Positions 15,908 through 24,628 of a stretch of 29,021 bases of DNA are shown in pieces. The notes under the pieces were generated by a model. The model was not told the DNA's origin and searched no databases. It saw only the letters and a program-made list of their open reading frames with translations. Within the stretch, counting starts at the first letter, position 1. Each line of letters begins with the position of its first letter. Made by a program: the position numbers and the translations under genes. Source of the stretch: JAXGPP01 sp964436865 (GTDB taxonomy: Bacteria; Planctomycetota; Planctomycetia; Pirellulales; Thermoguttaceae); the NCBI GenBank assembly GCA_964436865.1, contig CAYTFK010000052.1:1-29021 (forward strand). The letters are read 5' to 3'.

Positions 15908-16735
15908 ATGGCGGATAGTGCCGAGAGACAAGTTGGTTCCGTGGTTGCGCTGTGGCGTTACCCGGTCAAGTCGATGCAGGGGGAGGAACTGAACGCCGCC
16001 GCGGTCAGCCAGCGAGGCTTCATTGGGGATCGGGCCTACGCGCTGGTGGACGCAGCGGACGGCAAGGTGGCCAGCGCGAAGAACCCGCGTAAATGGCCGT
16101 CGCTGTTCGACTTCCGCGCTGTGCTGGCCGAACCGCCGCGCGACGGCGGGCAACTGCCACCCGTGCGGATCACGCTCCCCGACGGCACCATTGTTGGCAG
16201 CGAGCAGGAGGATCTTAACAAAGTCCTTAGCGATGTGCTCGGCCGGCAAGTGACCCTTTCAGCGGCAGCGCCCCAGACGGCATCTCTCGAGGAGTACTGG
16301 CCCGATCTCGAAGGGCTCACTCACCGGGAAGCCGTCACCGACGAAGCCTTGCCCGCGGGCACGTTCTTCGACTTCGCCGTCGCGCATGTGCTGACCACTG
16401 CGACGATCGACCACCTCCGCGAGCTCTACCCGCAAGGGCGTTTCGAAGTCCGCCGCTTTCGCCCGAACCTAGTGGTGCAGCCGTCGCCGGAGGAGAAGGG
16501 TTTTGTCGAGAACGGGTGGATCGGCCGCACGCTCGCCGTCGGCGACGAGGTTCGCTTCCGCATCACCGGTGGCTGCCCGCGGTGCGTGATGACCACGCTC
16601 GCTCAGAGCGACCTTCCCAGGGATCTCGGCGTGCTGCACACGGCGGTCGAGCACAACCAGGCTCACGTCGGCGTCTATGCCGCCGTGGCGCAGGGCGGCA
16701 CGATCCGCCGCGGCGACCCGGTCAGACTCGAGTAA
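15908..16735 (+). CDS. MOSC domain protein (YcbX/mARC-like)
   Basis: A 275-aa protein with an N-terminal MOSC beta-barrel domain (about 10-120) and a MOSC domain (about 130-275). The family binds molybdenum cofactor; members include mARC and YcbX, which reduce N-hydroxylated compounds. Typical features are RYPVKSMQGEEL near the start, GDRAYALVD, RFRPNLVV (183-190) and GGCPRCVMTT, where Cys226 corresponds to the conserved cofactor-binding Cys of the MOSC family. No ferredoxin domain is attached, so an outside reductase would be needed. ATG 15908 is chosen for GGAGG about 8 nt upstream; the frame opens earlier at 15809. It has its own promoter and a possible operator. purA starts about 160 nt downstream from a separate promoter. 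Confidence 0.87.
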   Translation: MADSAERQVGSVVALWRYPVKSMQGEELNAAAVSQRGFIGDRAYALVDAADGKVASAKNPRKWPSLFDFRAVLAEPPRDGGQLPPVRITLPDGTIVGSEQEDLNKVLSDVLGRQVTLSAAAPQTASLEEYWPDLEGLTHREAVTDEALPAGTFFDFAVAHVLTTATIDHLRELYPQGRFEVRRFRPNLVVQPSPEEKGFVENGWIGRTLAVGDEVRFRITGGCPRCVMTTLAQSDLPRDLGVLHTAVEHNQAHVGVYAAVAQGGTIRRGDPVRLE

Positions 16736-16796
16736 TCCAGATTCTGTCGAGGCCGATTGCCGCCGGAGGCGTTGCCGTGGCAGAGCCTGCAATTCC

Positions 16797-16826
16797 TTGA
16801 CGGTACCTCCCGGCTGGTGCTAGATT
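16797..16826 (+). promoter_or_regulatory. Sigma70-type promoter for purA
   Basis: TTGACG (16797-16802), an 18-nt spacer and TAGATT (16821-16826). Transcription would begin near 16833, about 64 nt upstream of the GTG start of purA. Confidence 0.55.
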
Positions 16827-16896
16827 GGGGTGTTTGGGAACGCCCCGGACCAACCGGCCGGGGGAGACGAATTGAACTCCGCACGGGGTGACAACG

Positions 16897-18186
16897 GTGC
16901 CAGCGACTTGCGTGATCGGCCTGCAATGGGGTGACGAGGCCAAGGGAAAAATCGTCGACCTGCTTACCGAACAGCACGAGATCGTCGTCCGCTACCAGGG
17001 AGGGGCCAACGCCGGGCACACCGTCGTCGCCGGCGGCCAGACGTACAAATTATCGCTGGTGCCCAGCGGCATCTTCCGGCCGCAGGTGCAATGCGTCATT
17101 GCCTGCGGCGTGGTGATCAATCCGCCGTCGCTGCTGGGCGAGATCGACGCGTTGGCGGGCCGCGGAGTGCAGGTCGGCCAGAATCTGGCCGTAAGCGACC
17201 GCGCGCACGTGATCTTCCCCTGGCATTTCGAGGAAGACCGCATCTTCAACGATTGCACCGGCGGCGAGTCGATCGGCACCACGCTGCGCGGCATCGGTCC
17301 CTGCTATCGCGACAAGGTGGGCCGCTCGTGCGCCATTCGCGTGGGCGACATGTACCGCGACGGATTCCGGCAGCAGGTGGAGACGATTGCGGCCCTCAAG
17401 AAGCAGATGCTCGCCGGTCTGGAGGGGCCGAAGGAGACCGAACTCGATGCCGCAAAAATCTACGAGCAGTACCGCGGTTACGCCGATCGGCTCAAGCCCC
17501 ACGTGACGGACACCACCGCCTATCTGCTCGACGCCGTCGATGCCGACAAGCGCGTACTGTTTGAGGGGGCGCAGGGTTCGCTGCTCGATATCGACCACGG
17601 CACGTTCCCCTTCGTTACCAGCAGCAACAGTTCAGGCGTCGGCGTGTCGAACGGCTCGGGCGTTCCGGGTCGGTTCATCAAGAAGGTGATCGGTATTGTC
17701 AAGGCCTACACCACGCGGGTCGGCGGCGGTCCATTTCCGACGGAGCAGGACAACGAGACCGGCCAGCATATCCGCCAGCGCGGGAACGAGTATGGCACCG
17801 TCACGAAGCGTCCGCGGCGTTGCGGCTGGTTCGACGCGGTGGCGGCGCGCTACACGGCACGGCTGGGGGGGGTCGATGTGCTGGCGGTGATGCTGCTCGA
17901 CGTTCTCTGTGAGCTGCCGGAGTTGAAGATCTGCGTGGCTTATGAACTCGACGGGCAGCGGATCACCCATTTCCCCTCCCATGTTGACGATCTGCGCCGC
18001 GTGGTGCCGGTGTATGAGACGCTGCCCGGCTGGCAGCAGGAGATCAGCGAAGTGCGCCGGATGGGCGACCTTCCGGCGGGCGCTCGGCGTTATCTCGACC
18101 GGCTGAGCGAATTGGTGGGCCGGCCGATCGAAATCGTATCGGTGGGCCCGGACCGCGAGCAGACGATTCTGGCAGGAAAGCACTGA
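16897..18186 (+). CDS. purA: Adenylosuccinate synthase
   Basis: GTP-dependent enzyme joining IMP and aspartate, the first step from IMP to AMP. I choose GTG at 16897: GGGGTGA (16885-16891) is a strong ribosome site with a 5-nt spacer, whereas a GTG at 16888 lies inside it. The protein (429 aa, normal) has the N-terminal loop GLQWGDEAKGKIVD with catalytic Asp13, and QGGANAGHT with His41, both at the same numbers as in E. coli. Further hallmarks are ERGHVIF-type RAHVIFPWH, GTTLRGIGP, FEGAQG, TSSN and TRVGGGPFPTE. In the loop the usual Gly after Asp-Glu is Ala15 (GDEAKGK instead of GDEGKGK). It starts a run with uppS (8-nt gap) and cdsA. Confidence 0.95.
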   Translation: MPATCVIGLQWGDEAKGKIVDLLTEQHEIVVRYQGGANAGHTVVAGGQTYKLSLVPSGIFRPQVQCVIACGVVINPPSLLGEIDALAGRGVQVGQNLAVSDRAHVIFPWHFEEDRIFNDCTGGESIGTTLRGIGPCYRDKVGRSCAIRVGDMYRDGFRQQVETIAALKKQMLAGLEGPKETELDAAKIYEQYRGYADRLKPHVTDTTAYLLDAVDADKRVLFEGAQGSLLDIDHGTFPFVTSSNSSGVGVSNGSGVPGRFIKKVIGIVKAYTTRVGGGPFPTEQDNETGQHIRQRGNEYGTVTKRPRRCGWFDAVAARYTARLGGVDVLAVMLLDVLCELPELKICVAYELDGQRITHFPSHVDDLRRVVPVYETLPGWQQEISEVRRMGDLPAGARRYLDRLSELVGRPIEIVSVGPDREQTILAGKH

Positions 18187-18194
18187 GGCGCGAC

Positions 18195-18950
18195 ATGTCG
18201 GACCTGTCGCTGGCCACTGTCGATCCGCTGGCCGAGATCCCGGCTGACCGGCGGCCGCGTCATATCGCCGTAATCATGGACGGCAACGGCCGCTGGGCGC
18301 AGCGGCGCGGGCTGCCGCGAATCGAGGGGCATCGGCACGGCGTGGCGAGCGTCCGCCGCACAACCGAAGAGTGCTCGCGGCTGGGCATCGGCCAGCTCAG
18401 CCTTTACTGCCTGTCGAGCGAGAACTGGAAGCGGCCTCGCGTGGAGCTCGACTTCCTCATGCACCTGCTGGAGCAGTACATGATCGAGGAGCGGTCAACG
18501 ATCCTCGAACAGAACATCCGATTGAGCGTCATCGGCCGCCGCGAGGGAATTCCGGACAGCGTGCAGCGCGAGATGGACAAGACGATCGCCATGAGTCGGG
18601 ACAATGCCGGATTGCGGCTTTGCCTGGCAATCAACTATGGCGGCCGGGCCGAACTGGTCGACGCTGTGCGCCGTATCGCCGAGCAGGTCCGCGCCGGACA
18701 GCTGGCGCCGGAGGAGATCAGCGAAGCGACCGTCGCCAGCGAGCTCGACACGGCCGGCATGCCCGACCCTGATCTGCTCATCCGCACTGCCGGCGAGATG
18801 CGGTTGAGCAATTTCCTGCTGTGGCAGAGCAGCTATACCGAGATCTGGGTGACCGACCGCTGCTGGCCCGAGTTTGACGAGCAGCAGCTTCACCAGGCGA
18901 TCCGCGACTTCGTCCGCCGCGACCGGCGATTTGGCGGATTGAACGGGTAG
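18195..18950 (+). CDS. uppS: Isoprenyl transferase (undecaprenyl diphosphate synthase)
   Basis: Cis-prenyltransferase that builds the C55 lipid carrier for cell-wall and surface polysaccharide synthesis. 251 aa, normal size. The motif HIAVIMDGNGRWA contains catalytic Asp29 that binds Mg-diphosphate. Later come LSLYCLSSENWKRP, LCLAINYGGRAELVDA and PDLLIRTAGEMRLSNFLLWQ, with substrate-binding Arg197, Arg203 and Ser205, and Glu216 in YTEIW. In the last motif RTAGEM replaces the more usual RTSGEQ. The ATG at 18195 follows the purA stop by 8 nt with GAGG upstream, so the two are almost certainly one transcript. cdsA starts 86 nt downstream, completing an envelope lipid pair. Confidence 0.95.
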   Translation: MSDLSLATVDPLAEIPADRRPRHIAVIMDGNGRWAQRRGLPRIEGHRHGVASVRRTTEECSRLGIGQLSLYCLSSENWKRPRVELDFLMHLLEQYMIEERSTILEQNIRLSVIGRREGIPDSVQREMDKTIAMSRDNAGLRLCLAINYGGRAELVDAVRRIAEQVRAGQLAPEEISEATVASELDTAGMPDPDLLIRTAGEMRLSNFLLWQSSYTEIWVTDRCWPEFDEQQLHQAIRDFVRRDRRFGGLNG

Positions 18951-19036
18951 CCCGCTGGGCGCCAGTCGGTGGCGAGCGTCTTGAGTTTGAGAATCGAATC
19001 AGACTGCCCATTCACTGGACCACTCCAAGACGCGCT

Positions 19037-19948
19037 ATGCTCCGCTGGCGATTACTCCTGGGAACGTTGTTCATCGCGGCGATCGCCGGATTCTGCTGGG
19101 CTGACTTCCGATTGGAGGCGACCACAGGCGTGCCCGGACTCGGCCTGCTTCCGGTGCTCGTGGTTCTTGTGGTGCTTGCCACCAGCGAGGTGCTGGGGCT
19201 GGCCGCGGCCGCCGGAGTCCAGCCGGCGGCCTGGGCGGCGCAGGCTGGCGCATTGCTCATCGCACTCAGCAGTTGGGCGGCGCCGCTTGGTGACGGGCTG
19301 GCACGACTGTCGGCCACGGCTGGCGAGGCCGATTCCGCTGGCGCCTCGGCGGGGAGCGAGTGGACCTTTTTGGCCACCGGGCTGGCAGTGATCCTGGTGC
19401 TGGTCGCCGAAATGGCCCGCTACCGCGTGCCGGGGGGCGCAACGGCTGCCGTGGCAACGTCGGTATTTGCCGCCGTCTATGTTGGTGTGCTGATGGCGTT
19501 CGCCGTTCAGCTCCGCATGCACTGGGGTCTGGCGGCCTTGGCCTCGATGCTGATCGTGGTCAAGCTGAGCGATATCGGTGCCTACACGGTGGGACGCCTG
19601 ATCGGGCGGCACAAGATGTCGCCTGTGATCAGCCCGGGCAAAACGCTGGAAGGGGCTGCCGGAGCGATTGTGTTTGCCTGCCTGGCCTCCTGGCTGACGT
19701 CGCTCGTCGTGGCGGGAGAGGGAGGCAACACCGGCAGGGCAGTCGGATGGATTGCTTACGGCGCTTTGGTTGCCGTCGCCGGGATGGCAGGCGATCTGGG
19801 GGAGTCGCTCCTCAAACGGGATGTGGGGCGTAAGGATTCGAGCGCATGGATGCCCGGCTTTGGTGGGGTGCTTGACATGGTCGATTCGGTCCTTCTGGCC
19901 GCCCCAATCGCCTATGCATGCTGGCGTTTTGGGTTGGTCGGCCGCTAG
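19037..19948 (+). CDS. cdsA: Phosphatidate cytidylyltransferase
   Basis: Integral membrane enzyme making CDP-diacylglycerol from phosphatidate and CTP, the branch point for bacterial phospholipids. 303 aa with about eight hydrophobic segments. The cytidylyltransferase signature is present at about 256-283: SLLKRDVGRKDSSAWMPGFG followed by GVLDMVDS. Upstream, KLSDIGAYTVGRLIGRHKMS and SPGKTLEG are also typical. Two signature positions differ from the classical pattern: Phe replaces His in P-G-H-G-G, and Met replaces Arg in L-D-R. The core K-R, K-D and final Asp residues are kept, so activity is likely. The start has no clear ribosome site. Gene order uppS-cdsA is very common in bacteria. Confidence 0.93.
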   Translation: MLRWRLLLGTLFIAAIAGFCWADFRLEATTGVPGLGLLPVLVVLVVLATSEVLGLAAAAGVQPAAWAAQAGALLIALSSWAAPLGDGLARLSATAGEADSAGASAGSEWTFLATGLAVILVLVAEMARYRVPGGATAAVATSVFAAVYVGVLMAFAVQLRMHWGLAALASMLIVVKLSDIGAYTVGRLIGRHKMSPVISPGKTLEGAAGAIVFACLASWLTSLVVAGEGGNTGRAVGWIAYGALVAVAGMAGDLGESLLKRDVGRKDSSAWMPGFGGVLDMVDSVLLAAPIAYACWRFGLVGR

Positions 19949-20019
19949 ATCATGCCGCTACCCTTCTTCTGAGCATGCGCACCCCCTCCGAAAAGTCGCA
20001 CAAAACTGACGTCTCTGAC

Positions 20020-20048
20020 TTTCCAGCCGACTTCAGGGACACTATTAT
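20020..20048 (+). promoter_or_regulatory. Possible promoter for the zinc-ribbon gene
   Basis: TTTCCA (20020-20025), 17-nt spacer, TATTAT (20043-20048). It would leave a leader of about 140 nt. The -10 is good and the -35 moderate. Confidence 0.4.
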
Positions 20049-20197
20049 GGGTTTGCCGTGTTTGTATTTGTTGCAGGATTCAGCTAAGGGCAAGAGAATC
20101 CTCGGAGGGCGGTAGGACAGAGGCAAGGGAAGGGCATCCAAGCGTAGCGGATTTCTGCGGAATTGTCCCAGGGGCAGTTTTGGTGGAGGGCCGGACG

Positions 20198-20527
20198 ATG
20201 TCGATCCGAGTCGTATGCCCAAACGGGCATGTCCTTAACGTCAAGGACTCATTGGCTGGAAAGACAGGGCTCTGTCCCACCTGCAAGGCTCGAGTTCAGG
20301 TTCCCCAGCCAACCTCGCCGGAGAGCGAACTGAACGAGGATGCCATTTTGGGCATTATCGGCCCGTTTGACCCCGCCCAAGCTGTCAGTGATAACCCTGC
20401 GCCGGCCGTAGCGTCGGGTCCAGCTAAGAAGATTTGCGCTAAGTGCTATCGCGAGATCCTGGCAGAGACTCACATCTGCCCCTATTGCCACTACTACATT
20501 GCCGAACTCAAGGATTTCGCCACCTGA
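20198..20527 (+). CDS. Double zinc-ribbon protein, 109 aa
   Basis: Small soluble protein with two zinc-binding clusters. The first (about 1-36) has Cys7, His11, Cys26 and Cys29 in RVVCPNGH and GLCPTCKARVQVP. The second (about 78-100) has Cys80, Cys83, Cys94 and Cys97 in KICAKCYREI and HICPYCHYYI. A polar, Pro/Ala-rich linker joins them. ATG 20198 is chosen because GGTGGAGGG lies 7 nt upstream; the earlier start at 20180 is not needed. The N-terminal half is of a type I recognise as frequent in planctomycete proteins, often in front of other domains. Its function is unknown; binding of nucleic acid or protein is possible. It stands alone between cdsA and phoH with its own promoter candidate. 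Confidence 0.85.
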   Translation: MSIRVVCPNGHVLNVKDSLAGKTGLCPTCKARVQVPQPTSPESELNEDAILGIIGPFDPAQAVSDNPAPAVASGPAKKICAKCYREILAETHICPYCHYYIAELKDFAT

Positions 20528-20832
20528 CGAGATGGGGCATTGCAGGCCGGCTGTAGGGGCAAGGCGGGCAATCTCCGGCCAGCCGATTCAATCAGCATAT
20601 AGACGCAAAGTCTTGTCTTGCAATTGTTTGCGTTTGCAGATCCAGGCGGCCGTTGATTTGCCGGCGGCACCAGGGCGATGTACAATTACTTCTGTAAAGC
20701 CCACGCTGAGCATGCGCTAGGCTTCGCTGGAAGAACGGGTGTCTTGCCGGTTCAATCGCGGCGTGGTTTGGCCTCGGCCTGTTTTCTGTAAAGGGGCCGA
20801 CAGCGGTTGGCGATCAAGCCGACGTGCCCTTG
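20528..20832. other. Intergenic region and phoH leader
   Basis: No gene supported. It holds the phoH promoter candidate (20658-20686) and, in the leader, a 10-bp direct repeat TTCTGTAAAG at 20690-20699 and 20784-20793. The leader is about 140 nt. Confidence 0.5.
20658..20686 (+). promoter_or_regulatory. Sigma70-type promoter for phoH
   Basis: TTGCCG (20658-20663), 17-nt spacer, TACAAT (20681-20686). This would drive the packed phoH-to-CorC run. Confidence 0.5.
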
Positions 20833-21828
20833 ATGAGTGAAACCAACATCGCGGTCGTCGATTCGAAGGCGCTAGTGGCGCTGTTCGGGCCGCGCGACCA
20901 GCATCTGCGGAAGATCCGCGACACACTCGGGGTCGGTATCTCGGCTCACGACGGGCGACTCCACGTCCGGGGGGATGATCCAGCGGTTGCAACCGCGGTT
21001 GCCATCCTCGAACGCCTCCAATCTCAGGCGATGCGCCAAGGCTTTCTGGCCGAAGAAGATGTAGAACGCGCTTTGGGAGACGCTCTTCAAGGGGGGGTTG
21101 CCGTAGAAACGGCGGCTCTGGACGTCTACCGGGGCCGGCAGATTCGCCCGCGAACCCCCGGTCAGGCGAGGTTTCTCGACGCGGTGGCCAGAAGCGACCT
21201 GGTGTTGTGCACCGGACCGGCCGGAACGGGTAAGACTTATTTGGCCGTAGCGATGGCGGTGGCTGCCCTCAAGGCCGGAAGAATCCGCAAAATCGTGCTT
21301 GTCCGGCCGGCGGTCGAGGCGGGAGAGAGCCTGGGCTACTTGCCGGGCGATCTGCAGGCTAAGATCAATCCCTACCTGAGACCCCTGTTGGATTCGTTGC
21401 GGGAGATGATGGAACACGACATGATCCGCCGCAACACCGAGGAGGACATGATCGAGGTCATCCCGCTGGCATACATGCGAGGCCGGACACTCAACGAGGC
21501 GTTCATCATTCTCGATGAAGCGCAGAATACGACTGTCGCCCAGATGAAGATGTTCCTGACCCGAATGGGCAACGGTTCGAAGATCGTCGTCACCGGCGAT
21601 CCCACTCAGATCGATCTTCCGGCCCACACGCGGAGCGGGCTGATCGACGCGTTGCACCGCCTGCGCGGGCTCCGGGGCGTGGCCGCCGTGGCGCTGACCA
21701 CCAGTGACATCGTTCGGCACCCCCTGGTCCAGGCGATTGTCGACGCCTACGAGCGCCCCGCCAAAGGACACCATCGCACGGAATCGACCCGGCAGGAACC
21801 CGGGTTGCAGCACGAGGCCGGGCAATAG
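20833..21828 (+). CDS. phoH: PhoH family ATPase
   Basis: P-loop ATPase of the PhoH/PhoL family, linked in other bacteria to RNA metabolism and ribosome function together with YbeY. 331 aa from the ATG at 20833 (a GTG at 20824 is an alternative; neither has a clear ribosome site). An N-terminal KH-like segment (about 10-65) is followed by the PhoH domain (about 105-310). Walker A is GPAGTGKT (128-135), Walker B is FIILDEAQN (224-232), and TGDPTQID follows at 254-261. It is first in the run with the 7TM-HD protein and ybeY, an order conserved in many bacteria. The 7TM-HD gene starts 23 nt downstream. Confidence 0.93.
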   Translation: MSETNIAVVDSKALVALFGPRDQHLRKIRDTLGVGISAHDGRLHVRGDDPAVATAVAILERLQSQAMRQGFLAEEDVERALGDALQGGVAVETAALDVYRGRQIRPRTPGQARFLDAVARSDLVLCTGPAGTGKTYLAVAMAVAALKAGRIRKIVLVRPAVEAGESLGYLPGDLQAKINPYLRPLLDSLREMMEHDMIRRNTEEDMIEVIPLAYMRGRTLNEAFIILDEAQNTTVAQMKMFLTRMGNGSKIVVTGDPTQIDLPAHTRSGLIDALHRLRGLRGVAAVALTTSDIVRHPLVQAIVDAYERPAKGHHRTESTRQEPGLQHEAGQ

Positions 21829-21851
21829 AGCTGGACTGAGAAGGCTTCACG

Positions 21852-24119
21852 ATGGCCAGCGGCGGTCAAAAACGAACACGTTCCGAGCGCGTTGCGGCGA
21901 TTGAGATGCCGCCCGGGCGCTGGGAGCGAGCCTGGATCAGCCTTCACCGGCGCGACGTACTGGTTCGGATTGGGCTGGCGATTCTGACCTCGCTGGTGCT
22001 GTGCGCGGTGATTCGCGGCTGGCGGCCACCCTTTTCCTATCGTCTTGGGGACGTGCCGCCGCTTGATATCAGCGCCCGAGTGGCCTTTTATGCCACCGAT
22101 CCGGCGGAGACAGAGGCGGCGTTGCGGCGTGCGGAGCGCGAGGTTCGCTACGTCTACGTCCACGACCCCAAGGCCCTGAGCGACCTGCGGGGGGCGGTCC
22201 GAAACCGCATCCAGAAGCTGCTCACCGCGGCGAAATACGACCAACTGGACCGGGCGGTATGGGCGGAGTTTCAGCCTCCGGCCGAGCTTTCACCACCGGC
22301 CTCCGAGGCCGAACTGCGCCGCCGATTCGAGCGGCTGCACGAAGCGCTGGATGGTGACGAGAATCTCGCCCGATTCGAGGCCGATCTGGCGGCGGCCCTG
22401 GCGCCTTTCGAAAGTCGCGGCGTGCTCGACGAACTGCCGCAGAAGTCGGGCGAGGGCAATCAGGACGAGATCGTCGTCTTTCCGGTCGACGGATCGGAAG
22501 AGCCCAAGGTCGTGAAGGTGACCGACGTGTTGATCGGCAACGGCACGGCGGTGCAGGAAAGCCTGCGGGCCCATTTTCCATCGCCCGACGTGGCCGATCT
22601 GGTCTTCAACTGGCTGCGACCGCGCCTGGCCGAAGTCAACACGCTGGCGCTGGACGAGACGGCGACCCAGCGGGCCCGGGAAGCCGCCGCGGCCAGCGTG
22701 ACCGAAGTCGTCCGCGAGTTCAAACCCGGTCAAACCCTCGCTCGCGCCGGGCAACCACTCACCCGGGACCAGACCGACGTGCTGCGGCTCGAACACGAAG
22801 CGGCGATGGCCCAGCGATCGGTGTCGCAGCGTTTGTACCGGGCGGCAGCCGCAGCCGCGATGATCCTCGGCCTGTTTGCACTCTGCGGCGCGTACCTGCA
22901 CTATCGTGACCGGCGCATACCCGTCCGGCTGCAAAGCGTCGCGGCGGTGCTGGCCTGCATCGTGGTCACGGTGATCATGGCCCGCTGGACGTCGCAGGAT
23001 CCATGGCGGGCCGAGATCATTCCGCTGTTGATCTTCGGCCAGACGATCGCCATCGCGTATCGCCAGGAACTGGCGCTGTTGCTTACCGGCGTGACGGCGT
23101 TGGTAGTCGTGCTTGGATTGGGGTTCGGCCTGGGATCGTTCGTGATCCTGATGGGGGTCACGGCGGTCGCCATCCTGCAGTTGAACCGCATCCGCAACCG
23201 GGCCAAGCTGATCTACACCGGTTTTTTTGCCAGCATCGCGGCCTTCGTCCTGACGTTGGTGGTCGCGGTGCTCGAAGGGCAGCCGGTGAGCTGGTTCGCG
23301 CTGCACGCCGCGGCGCTAAACGCGCTGTGGACTTTTGCGGCGGGGTTTGTCATGACCGGCCTGCTGCCGTTCATCGAACGCTACTTCCACGTGCTGACCG
23401 ACATCAAGCTTCTGGAACTGTGCGACGTTTCGCACCCGCTGCTGCAGGAGCTGGTCCGCCGCGCTCCGAGCACCTACAACCACTCGATCACCGTCGCGGC
23501 GCTGGCCGAGGCGGCGGCCGATGCGATTCGCGCCCGCGGCCTGCTGGTCCGCGTGGGGGCGTATTTTCACGACATCGGCAAGATGCTCAAGCCTGAATAC
23601 TTCATCGAGAACCAGCCGCCGGACACCAACCGGCACGAATCGCTCATTCCGGCGATGAGCACGCTGGTGATCATCGCCCACATCAAGGACGGGGCCGACC
23701 TGGCGCGGGCCCACAAGCTGCCCGAGGCGATCATCGATTTCATCGAGCAGCACCACGGCACAACGCTGGTGGAGTTCTTCTATGGACGGGCTAGCGAGCA
23801 GAGCCGCGCCGACCCCAATGGCAGCGAGGTCGACGAGAACAGCTTCCGCTACCCCGGGCCGCGCCCGCTGACCAAGGAGGCCTGCGTACTCATGCTGGCC
23901 GACTCCTGCGAGAGCGCCTGCCGGTCGCTTGTCGATCCGGCTCCCTCGCGGATCGAGGGCCTGGTACGAGAGATCACCAAACGCAAGCTCGACGACGGGC
24001 AGTTCGACGACAGCAGCCTTACGCTGCACGAGTTGCGAACGGTCCAGGCAAGCCTGACCAAATCGCTCATCGCCAACTATCACGGCCGCGTGAAGTATCC
24101 TGACCAGAAAACGGCGTGA
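21852..24119 (+). CDS. 7TM-HD membrane phosphohydrolase (PgpH/YqfF family)
   Basis: A 755-aa membrane enzyme. Residues about 38-55 form the first membrane segment, then comes an outside domain of about 280 residues (7TMR-HDED type, about 58-330), then a block of seven hydrophobic segments (about 335-515), then a cytoplasmic HD domain (about 530-740). Metal ligands are visible in NHSIT (about 541) and HDIGK (His-Asp at about 573), with further His in NRHESL, IIAHIKDG and EQHHGT. In PgpH of Listeria this family hydrolyses c-di-AMP; the same reaction is inferred here. ATG 21852 has AAGG 7 nt upstream. The stop overlaps the ybeY GTG by 4 nt. No era or cdd gene follows, unlike the order in Firmicutes. 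Confidence 0.92.
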   Translation: MASGGQKRTRSERVAAIEMPPGRWERAWISLHRRDVLVRIGLAILTSLVLCAVIRGWRPPFSYRLGDVPPLDISARVAFYATDPAETEAALRRAEREVRYVYVHDPKALSDLRGAVRNRIQKLLTAAKYDQLDRAVWAEFQPPAELSPPASEAELRRRFERLHEALDGDENLARFEADLAAALAPFESRGVLDELPQKSGEGNQDEIVVFPVDGSEEPKVVKVTDVLIGNGTAVQESLRAHFPSPDVADLVFNWLRPRLAEVNTLALDETATQRAREAAAASVTEVVREFKPGQTLARAGQPLTRDQTDVLRLEHEAAMAQRSVSQRLYRAAAAAAMILGLFALCGAYLHYRDRRIPVRLQSVAAVLACIVVTVIMARWTSQDPWRAEIIPLLIFGQTIAIAYRQELALLLTGVTALVVVLGLGFGLGSFVILMGVTAVAILQLNRIRNRAKLIYTGFFASIAAFVLTLVVAVLEGQPVSWFALHAAALNALWTFAAGFVMTGLLPFIERYFHVLTDIKLLELCDVSHPLLQELVRRAPSTYNHSITVAALAEAAADAIRARGLLVRVGAYFHDIGKMLKPEYFIENQPPDTNRHESLIPAMSTLVIIAHIKDGADLARAHKLPEAIIDFIEQHHGTTLVEFFYGRASEQSRADPNGSEVDENSFRYPGPRPLTKEACVLMLADSCESACRSLVDPAPSRIEGLVREITKRKLDDGQFDDSSLTLHELRTVQASLTKSLIANYHGRVKYPDQKTA

Positions 24120-24628
24120 TCCAGATCAGCATTATCAACGAGCAGTGCCGCCTGACCGTCGACGAGCGGCAACTCCGCGCCGCGGTGGAACTGGTACTGC
24201 ATGAGGCAGCGTTGGTGCGGGCCTGCGTGAGCGTGGCTGTGGTCGACGATGCGACGATTCACCAATTGAACCGCCAGTATCTCGAGCACGACTATCCGAC
24301 CGATGTGCTTAGCTTCACCCTCGAGCAGTCGGCCGACGCGGTGGAGGGGGAAGTGGTGGTCTCGGCCGATACGGCGCGCGACCGCTCGCTCGAGTACGGC
24401 TGGCCGGCGGAGAACGAACTGCTTCTGTACGTGATTCACGGAACGCTGCACTTGGTGGGATACCGAGACGGCACGCCGCGTGAACGGGCGCGGATGCGCC
24501 TCCGCGAGGAGGCCTGCCTGGCCCATTTCGGATTGAAAGCACGCTACGACGCGGCGGACTCGCCGCCGGAGGGCCGTTTGCGGCCCGGGGTGCCGGCCGA
24601 GCCGCGTCGAAGGAAGCACCCAACGTGA
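24116..24628 (+). CDS. ybeY: Endoribonuclease YbeY
   Basis: Metal-dependent RNase involved in 16S rRNA maturation and ribosome quality control. 170 aa. Family marks are LNRQYLEHDYPTDVLSF (51-67) and the metal motif HGTLHLVGYRD with His108 and His112. The third ligand, usually His in HGxLHLxGYDH, is Asp118 here, with Arg117 before it. Asp can bind zinc, so the site may still work, but the change is notable. A basic, Pro-rich tail of about 30 residues (141-170) follows the core and is longer than usual. GTG at 24116 overlaps the upstream TGA and its own TGA overlaps the next GTG, so all three are translationally coupled. Confidence 0.93.
   Translation: MIQISIINEQCRLTVDERQLRAAVELVLHEAALVRACVSVAVVDDATIHQLNRQYLEHDYPTDVLSFTLEQSADAVEGEVVVSADTARDRSLEYGWPAENELLLYVIHGTLHLVGYRDGTPRERARMRLREEACLAHFGLKARYDAADSPPEGRLRPGVPAEPRRRKHPT

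Noticed and set aside
20740..20765. GGTTCAATC resembling a tRNA T-arm
   Set aside because: No matching acceptor, D or anticodon stems can be drawn around it.
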